Assembly: GCA_000787465.1 (NCBI GenBank)
Contig: JSYX01000005.1
Location: forward strand, 62,001 to 126,000
DNA length: 64,000 bases
Reading direction: 5' to 3'
DNA from: Thermomucor indicae-seudaticae
Lineage: Eukaryota > Mucoromycota > Mucoromycetes > Mucorales > Lichtheimiaceae
The position numbers were made by a program, and so were the translations under genes. The notes beneath the pieces are model-generated. The model was not told the origin of the DNA, searched no databases, and saw only the letters and a list, made by a program, of their open reading frames with translations. Positions 57,968 through 64,000 of the stretch are shown piece by piece; the first letter of the stretch is position 1; the number at the start of each line of letters is the position of its first letter.

Positions 57968-59357
57968 TTATCTTCTCATGGTGCTGCCCATGGGACTATG
58001 GTATAGTCTATCCAACTCGGCTTCCAAGGCCTTGATCTGAGCGTGCTGAGCCTCCAGATCTTTGTTGAGCCGATCACGTTCGGCAATGAGCTGTAAAACA
58101 GTTGTTCGTTAGTAAGTATATATACTCGCGAAACTACATATAGGATCAATCTACCTGTTGCTCCCATTGTCTGAATCGATTTTCTTCCTGCTTGACCTGC
58201 TCCGTGAACGCCTTGCGCAAGGCCTCCTCCTTCTCACGGTGTCTCCGGTTTTCGGTCTTGGCTGGTTTGGGTTCACCAAACTTGCGCATCGACATTTGCT
58301 GCTGTCGATAATTCTCGTAGTGGATTTCTTCAGTGGTCGAGATCAGATCCAGCATGTGGGTCCGTATCAGGAGATTCCGCAGTTTCTTAAAGTCACAATG
58401 CTGTTCGTTTTCGACCTCGGCCACGCCCCAGGAATAGGCACGACCCGTGACCTCACGCCCGTCGGGTGTGCGCACAATTTGGGTCGATCCAATGACGGCA
58501 AACGGCATCGCATCCATGATTTCCTTGTTGCGTGCCGTGGTGGCTTCGTCTTCGCTTTCGATCGGGCACGAGTACACGCGAATATTTTGTGCCTCAATGA
58601 CTTCAAGGATCTATCCGTGCGTGCGCATTGTCAACATTTGATAGGAGGAATACAAGTGAGGAGAAAGAACATACCCGCTTTTTGAATGCTTGAAGGTCTT
58701 TGGGTGTCAGGGTATCTGCCTTGGCAATCACTGGGATCAGGTTGACACGTGAACCGAGTCGTTTCATGATTTCAATGTCCAGGGGTTTCAGGCTACACTG
58801 CATCAGTTTCAGCCCCCTTCTCTCTCTTTCCTTTTTTTACCTGTGTCCAGTGGGTCGAATAAAGTAAAGGCAAGCATGTACACGACGGTCCACTAGACCT
58901 GCACGGTTGGGCTGTTGTTCTTGCCGCATGTAACTCTCATGCTGGTCATCCACAAACTCCACAATGGGAGACCAGCTATCGTAATTGTTGACATAATCAC
59001 CGAACCCAGGGGTGTCAATCACCGTGAGCTTAACCTTGAACTTGTTTTCTTCGAGTTCGGCCTTGGTGATTTCGATTTCCACGGTGCGGTCATTGTTTCT
59101 GTTGTTGCGATGACGCTGTTCTATTTTGCGCGGGTCCTTGATGGTGGTTGTAAACAGGGTATTGATGAATGTTGTCTTGCCCACACCAGACTCGCCTGTC
59201 GCAACACGAATCATTTATTTCTCTAAACCCCATTTTAAACAAATGTTTATCATTATTCTTTACCACAAACCATGATGGTGAAGTTGGCGCCACGCTTGGC
59301 AACAATCTTATGTCGTTGGTTAGGTAAATAAGCTACACCGATCCCGGAAGATGCCAT
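57968..59357 (-). CDS. CDC12: septin, Cdc12-type
   Basis: Five exons (59357-59264, 59195-58841, 58792-58675, 58610-58155, 58090-57968) close to 381 residues. GTPase motifs: [15 protein letters not shown] (P-loop), DTPGFGD (G3), [12 protein letters not shown] (AKAD, G4). The polybasic region before the P-loop ([12 protein letters not shown]) binds phosphoinositides. Septin unique element: [23 protein letters not shown] in part. The C-terminal 80 residues are a coiled coil ([37 protein letters not shown]). LPNQRHKIV and FTIMVCGESG are closest to Cdc12/Spn4/AspC. Septins polymerise into rings and bars at septa and hyphal tips. The gene is complete. Confidence 0.93.
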
Positions 59358-59547
59358 GGTTAAGGAGGGAAAGAGAGAACAAGGAAGAAGAACAAGAAGA
59401 AGAAAGAAAAGGAGTCCTCGGAATGTTGTTATTTTTTCCTTCTGTGTAGAGAGAGAGATATATATATTTGTACGCAGGGCAGGGATTACAAGAAGTGCAC
59501 AGAGAGAGACACATCTTTGAATTGGCTCGTATTACGTTACACAAGGC

Positions 59548-59868
59548 AAATCAACTCCAAGAGCTCGATATCAAATCCTTTTGCATATAATCATCGGCCG
59601 ACACTTGCGAATAGCCGAACAAAGTCGATCGCCGTCGCTGCTGGATGCCAATGACTTCGGATTCTGAGGCCCGTCTTTTGCATAGGATCTCGTCTTCGTC
59701 GACTTCTGCCGCTGGTTCCGCTGCCGACAATGGCGTGGTGGAATGGAGTGAGCCTGCAGGAGACGAGACGGTTCTTTCAAGAGTCAGATTTATTTTCGGC
59801 GGCGAATCACGTTTATTGTCCTCTTTATTGAATCGGTCACGAATATTTCCTACAATCCTGGTAAACAT
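59548..59868 (-). CDS. small basic/acidic protein, 105 residues, unknown function
   Basis: Single exon MFTRIVGNIRDRFNKEDN to ISSSWS. It has an N-terminal amphipathic helix (FTRIVGNIRDRF), a Ser/Thr-rich middle, and a C-terminal block RRRSTLFGYSQVSADDYMQK that looks conserved (possible phosphosite RRRST). Divergent from DMC1 with 173 bp between the starts, so they may share a promoter. Family not recognised. Confidence 0.55.
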
Positions 59869-60041
59869 CTGAGGGAAAGAGGAAAGAGAGAAATTTGCTT
59901 AAGCATGGGCAACTCGACATGGTAATAAAAAATACGAAACATACATAACCAGCGGAGAGAGATTAGATAAACATAGGAAAATGAGAGAACTTGTTGTCAC
60001 TTTTACTTACCTCTCTTCTCTCTTCCCCCCTTTCGTTTGCA

Positions 60042-61676
60042 ATGCCTCCGAAAGAAGCCGTTACGCAAGAATCACAGGCATCAAGCCCAGATGACGTTGA
60101 TGACTTGGAAGAAGAGGTGATGGAAAGAAAAGCAAAACCCCATTATGATGATCTATTAACTGGTCCTACCCCATTGGTTAGTTGTTTTACACGAGCATTG
60201 ACGAATTGCAGGTGACACGTCAGCTTTCACTTTCCCGCGCACACGAACCCCGGTTATATATATCCTAACGTCTCAACCCCCAAGGCGCAAGGCATAGGTG
60301 CAGCCGACATCAACAAGCTCAAGGCAGCTGGTATCTGTACCATTCGGGTACGATAGGATCACTGGAAAGCTTTTCTCCTTTTATTAACCATTGGGGGCCG
60401 CATACAGGGCGTGCAAATGATGACGAAACGGAGTCTTTTGCGAATCAAAGGTCTTTCCGAGACAAAGATCGACAAGATAAAGGATGCCGCCGCCAAAGTT
60501 CAGGTATGCGTTTGCCATGTAGACTTTGGGTTATTCTGAACACGTAAGCCATTTCTAGGGATGTGGTTTCATGACCGGAACAGAGCTTGCGCGTCACCGA
60601 GAAAAAGTTGTCAGGATTTCAACGGGAAGCAAAATGTTTGATTCGTTGTTGGGAGGTCATGATCATATTAATGTTATTGAGATAACAACGACTGATGGGG
60701 TATATCTGAAACAGGTGGAATACAGACCATGTCCATTACAGAAGGTAGAAAATTGTCTTGCACAAAGCTAAAGAAAACCCCTTGTTGACCCGTTTGGTCT
60801 GCAGTTTTCGGTGAATACCGGACCGGCAAGACGCAGCTCGCTCATACACTTTGCGTCCAAGTGCAGTTACCACCGCACAGCGGTGGTGCTAGCAGCAAAG
60901 CAGGTGCGTACATATACATGTCTCATTGCTTCATAGCAATAACACTTCTCGTGTAGCTTATATTGACACGGAAGGCACCTTCCGACCCGACCGAATTCGA
61001 GCTATTGCTGATCGGTTTGGTATTGATTCGGATGTAGCGCTGGATAACATCATCATTGCTCGAGCCTGGAACAGCGACCATCAAATGGATCTGATAACCG
61101 AGATTGCTGCCAAATTCGCCGAAGACCGAGGCGTCTTTCGTCTATTGGTGGTGGATTCCATTATTGCTCTGTTCCGTTGCGATTATGCAGGACGAGGCGA
61201 GCTGGCTGAACGGCAGCAAAAGCTCAACCAGATGCTTAATCGATTGTCCAAGGTATCAGAGGAATACAATGTGGCAGTTTTTCTGACAAATCAAGTATCT
61301 TCTGATCCAGGAGGTTCGTCATGAACAAACGAAGCCTGTATTGAGATACTGACCCGATTGTTGTAGGCGGTATGGTGTTTGTGTCAGATCCTAAAAAGCC
61401 AGTCGGAGGACACATATTGGTAGGCAGTCAAATCGTCAATCCGTCCATCCTTTACTGATGTCTGTTCCTCTATGCAGGCACATGCGTAAGTCGGATCATC
61501 CCCATGGCCGAGCACGTCTTAGTAATAAAAAAGTCACAAACAGGTCCGCAACCCGCATCTATCTGCGCAAAGGACGAGGCGAGGAAAGAATCGCCAAAAT
61601 CTATGATTCACCTGATATGCCAGAGAACGAAGCATCTTATGCTATTTCTGCCGGTGGCATCGTCGACGTCTTTTAG
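60042..61676 (+). CDS. DMC1: meiotic RecA-family recombinase Dmc1
   Basis: Ten exons (60042-60176, 60285-60347, 60408-60503, 60559-60655, 60715-60744, 60805-60903, 60957-61313, 61367-61419, 61478-61485, 61544-61676) close to 356 residues. An acidic N-terminus is followed by the helix-hairpin-helix domain ([31 protein letters not shown]), Walker [20 protein letters not shown], Walker [13 protein letters not shown], the L1/L2 loops ([20 protein letters not shown]) and the end [39 protein letters not shown] and LCVQVQLP mark Dmc1 rather than Rad51. Dmc1 forms filaments on single-stranded DNA and drives homologous strand exchange in meiosis, which implies a sexual cycle. Exon 9 is only 8 nt (GCACATGC) and is needed for the motif GHILAHASATRI. 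Confidence 0.95.
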
Positions 61677-61807
61677 CTGAATATATACCATTCTTGCATA
61701 TTCCCCTCATCACTATTGCTCACCAGATATCCAATTGTACAGGAAAAAGAAAAAAGACAAGTAGCATTACTGTATTATCATCATTGTTAAAATGACACTG
61801 TAGTGTA

Positions 61808-62769
61808 TTACAGCTGCTTCTTTTCGGCGCCCTTGATGTACTTTTTGCGTTGGACGAGCATGTGCGAGAACAATACAGGGAAGCCTACCAGCAATAATAA
61901 TATGAGCATTTATGTCACAGAGGTTGCGACTGGGAACTTACCTGGCAAATACGCGAGGGAGGCAACGATCAAAAAGTAATAGTAAAGCGGTTCCCATGCT
62001 TTGGCGTAGGGCAGTGCCTGATAGACCATGATGAGCTCAGAGCCGACACCCGTTGGATACAAGATGAGAAAGAAGTTGTAGCGTGCCCAGGTCAAGGCAC
62101 GAGGCACGGCGCCCAGTAGATTCGTTGCATAATACGAGTAACGAACGCATTCGGCAATAGACCAGGCAATCATCATGGTGCTAAAGGACCAGTGCGACCG
62201 AACCATGGGGAACATGTAATTGACGCCCCAAACCAAGAACAGACGAGACAAGACTTGCATGAATGTTGTCATGACAGGTGCACGGACAAAGCCTAACGTA
62301 CATTTCCATCCTCATTTACTTTCTTTGGCTCGCTCTCAGACATATCGCAAAAGAAACCTACCGAAAGCAGAATTGATGACCTAGCATAGACGGGATCAGT
62401 TCCTTGTTGGCCATTAAAGACAGGATGGCAACGTTTTTACTTACCTCAACGAATGCAGCGGATTGAACCAGAATCAGCGCTGGCCATGCGACCTGATGAA
62501 CACCTTCATATTGGAATACAGTCGAGACAAGCTGGAATACAGTTGTGTAGAGGACCCAGAACCAGCCCAGGAAACAGACTAGATTGTAACCGAGCAAGTA
62601 AAAGGACAAGATGCGATTCTGACTTGTCGTCGTCGATCGGGAATCACGAGGATTCTTGGAGGATCCCTCTGGACCCTTTATATGCGCCACTGTTTCATTT
62701 TTCACACGTTAGACATTTCCCGTCACTAACACCCCTGGTTTTCGTTGTCACCCATTGACCTTGAGCCAT
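61808..62769 (-). CDS. PHS1: very-long-chain (3R)-3-hydroxyacyl-CoA dehydratase
   Basis: Five coding exons (62769-62760, 62689-62445, 62380-62362, 62292-61942, 61884-61808) close to 233 residues. The third step of the endoplasmic reticulum fatty-acid elongation cycle. It has about six membrane spans, the family motifs FYLLGYNLVCFLGW, EVINSAFGFVRAP, QVLSRLFLVWG, and the catalytic region with Tyr and Glu: VRYSYYATNLLG then RYNFFLILYPTGVGSELIM. The C-terminus KKYIKGAEKKQL has a dilysine-type ER retrieval signal. Two tiny exons: the first coding piece is 10 nt (ATGGCTCAAG) and exon 3 is 19 nt (GTCATCAATTCTGCTTTCG), coding VINSAFG; both fit in frame and the second is supported by family conservation. 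Confidence 0.92.
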
Positions 62770-63069
62770 GAAAAGAGACAAGACGGAGAACCTTTCACAC
62801 CCAGCTTAGAACTGTACACGGGCCATTCCACGTGCTTCAACCACCGACAAGTGGTTCTCCGATGGATAGCTTAGTAGCGAGGCATGTGAATCCAGTGTTT
62901 GTAATGCGAGGGGCGGAAAAAAAACAGAGTATAGTGCGACATTGGCTTGCAAATAGCCTTCGCAATGCAAAATGTTTTATTTTTTGCTACATAACACATA
63001 TAAAAACCCCTTACCAAGTAGACCGGGCCTTTTTTCCTTTCTCTCTCTTCTTTCTTTCCCTCCTTGTAC

Positions 63070-64000
63070 ATGAACCTAATACCTTGGGACCCAGCGCTTG
63101 TCCTTGCCTACTTGATAGGCGGGCTGACTTTCTACCCTACCTTGTTCGTCATTGCATACCTCACGCACAAGATTTTGGCATTTTGCCGATCGTCGAGTCG
63201 ATTGCGGCGGTACGAGACAACACCAACAGGGCAGCATGTGACAACTTTCAGGACACCGACAACAATATATAAGGTAGGATGGCTTCGAGTGTCACGGCAC
63301 GAACAGCGGTTACCAGCACCGGATGCGTCAATTGGCGGCATGGTGAAGTCGTATATCGCTGGCAGCCGTAACAGTAATAATAACCATCACAGCGACTACT
63401 TTGCCGTGCTGAAGAACACGACGCTTTTTCTGTACGATTCTGAAAAGCAGCTGGACTGCAAAGACGTCATCCAAGTCAACCAGCACCGAGTGTCCATCCA
63501 TCCGCCGGGACTCAAAGATCACGAACTGTTCACGCGACCGCAACTCATCAAACTCGAGCACCCCCAACAGCAACCTCCTTACTACGTCAACTGCGACCGA
63601 TGCATCGACAAGGAAGACTGGTACTTTGCATTACTCTATGCCAGTCAGGAAGTGGCCCGCGAGCAGCCGACCGATTTTGATCAAGCCGCCATGAACCAGC
63701 TGATTACAACGTGCCACAGCAATGAGCATCACTTTCAAACTCAGTGGTTCAATGCGATTCTGGGCCGGATCTTTTGCGCAGTGTACAAGACGGACGAGAT
63801 ACGGGCGCACCTTTACCACAAGCTGATCTCGAAGCTGGACAAGATCAATGCGAGGCGGCCGCCGTTTCTGGAGGAGATTACGGTCAGGTCGGTGGATCCA
63901 GGCCAGGGCGTGCCGTTTGTGACGCAGCCGCGGCTCCTCGGTCTGAGTCCGAGTGGTGAGCTCACTGCAGAAGCGTACATGCAGTACGCAGGCGGGATCC
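63070..64000 (+). CDS. NVJ2/TEX2-like SMP-domain lipid-transfer protein, 5' part
   Basis: Open in one exon from the ATG at 63070 to the window end (over 310 residues). An N-terminal membrane span (VLAYLIGGLTFYPTLFVIAY) anchors it in the ER. Then a PH-like domain (about residues 75-195: SDYFAVLKNTTLFLYDSEKQ, VSIHPPG, DWYFALLYASQE), and the start of an SMP domain (WFNAILGRIFCAVYKT, KLDKINARRPPFLEEITV, PRLLGLSPSGELTAE). Yeast Nvj2 and animal TEX2 have this TM-PH-SMP order and move lipids such as ceramide at ER-Golgi or ER-vacuole contacts. The rest lies beyond 64000. Confidence 0.93.
   Translation, partial: MNLIPWDPALVLAYLIGGLTFYPTLFVIAYLTHKILAFCRSSSRLRRYETTPTGQHVTTFRTPTTIYKVGWLRVSRHEQRLPAPDASIGGMVKSYIAGSRNSNNNHHSDYFAVLKNTTLFLYDSEKQLDCKDVIQVNQHRVSIHPPGLKDHELFTRPQLIKLEHPQQQPPYYVNCDRCIDKEDWYFALLYASQEVAREQPTDFDQAAMNQLITTCHSNEHHFQTQWFNAILGRIFCAVYKTDEIRAHLYHKLISKLDKINARRPPFLEEITVRSVDPGQGVPFVTQPRLLGLSPSGELTAEAYMQYAGGI

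Noticed and set aside
57613..58035. 140-residue plus-strand ORF
   Set aside because: Overlaps the end of the septin gene on the other strand and shows no domain; probably chance.

Overview
The window is nuclear DNA from a filamentous fungus, most likely an early-diverging one (Mucoromycota; I infer Mucorales or a relative). The evidence is about 28 intron-rich genes with short introns (about 50-80 nt, GT..AG with a few GC..AG) and clear fungal families: Zn2Cys6 and Fungal_trans regulators, a velvet factor, an Inn1/Fic1-like C2 protein, fungal-type Mediator MED19, a FlbA/Sst2-type RGS protein and CSC1. TTC36, usually thought of as an animal gene, is also present. There are no operons, plasmid genes or phage genes. 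Most single ORFs are exons, so I rebuilt gene models by hand from splice sites and family conservation; exon sums that close in frame are stated as such.

Layout. 1-3 kb: 3' part of an STK16/Env7-like kinase, then a proline-rich protein with three MRRS(D/E)TYH repeats. 3-9 kb: two tandem paralogous Zn2Cys6 transcription factors with the same intron plan. 9-16.9 kb: a probably peroxisomal AMP-binding acyl-CoA ligase, a LisH/CTLH/WD40 protein, a three-SH3 CIN85/CD2AP-like adaptor, and TTC36 (minus). 17-24 kb: a Fungal_trans regulator without a visible zinc cluster, a tRNA-Lys(CUU), and a gene-poor 3 kb stretch with a 24-bp minisatellite. 24-33.7 kb: a DEP-RGS G-protein regulator, a very large ARM-repeat/SPRY protein with an N-terminal membrane segment, and a C2-domain cytokinesis protein. 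34-44 kb: an alpha/beta hydrolase, a fold-back hairpin, a small unknown ORF, a CSC1/OSCA-type channel and the HRQ1 helicase. 44-51 kb: two small unknown genes, MED19, an MFSD1-like transporter and mitochondrial cytochrome b5 reductase MCR1. 51-64 kb: a 148-bp Tc1/mariner-type MITE, a velvet regulator, an SRF-type MADS factor, a Cdc12-type septin, a small unknown protein, meiotic recombinase DMC1, the very-long-chain fatty-acid dehydratase PHS1 and the start of an NVJ2/TEX2-like SMP lipid-transfer protein.

There is no obvious biosynthetic cluster or defence system; it reads as an ordinary housekeeping and regulatory chromosome segment. The regulators (velvet, MADS, RGS, three Fungal_trans proteins), cytokinesis proteins (septin, C2 protein, SH3 adaptor) and repair/meiosis proteins (HRQ1, DMC1) are neighbours but I see no shared regulatory signal. 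The most unusual content is in gene structure: four rebuilt microexons (8, 15, 18 and 19 nt) and two convincing GC..AG introns, all needed for conserved protein motifs and all easy for a gene caller to miss; a MITE; a long hairpin; and two places where conserved protein halves are out of frame by one base.
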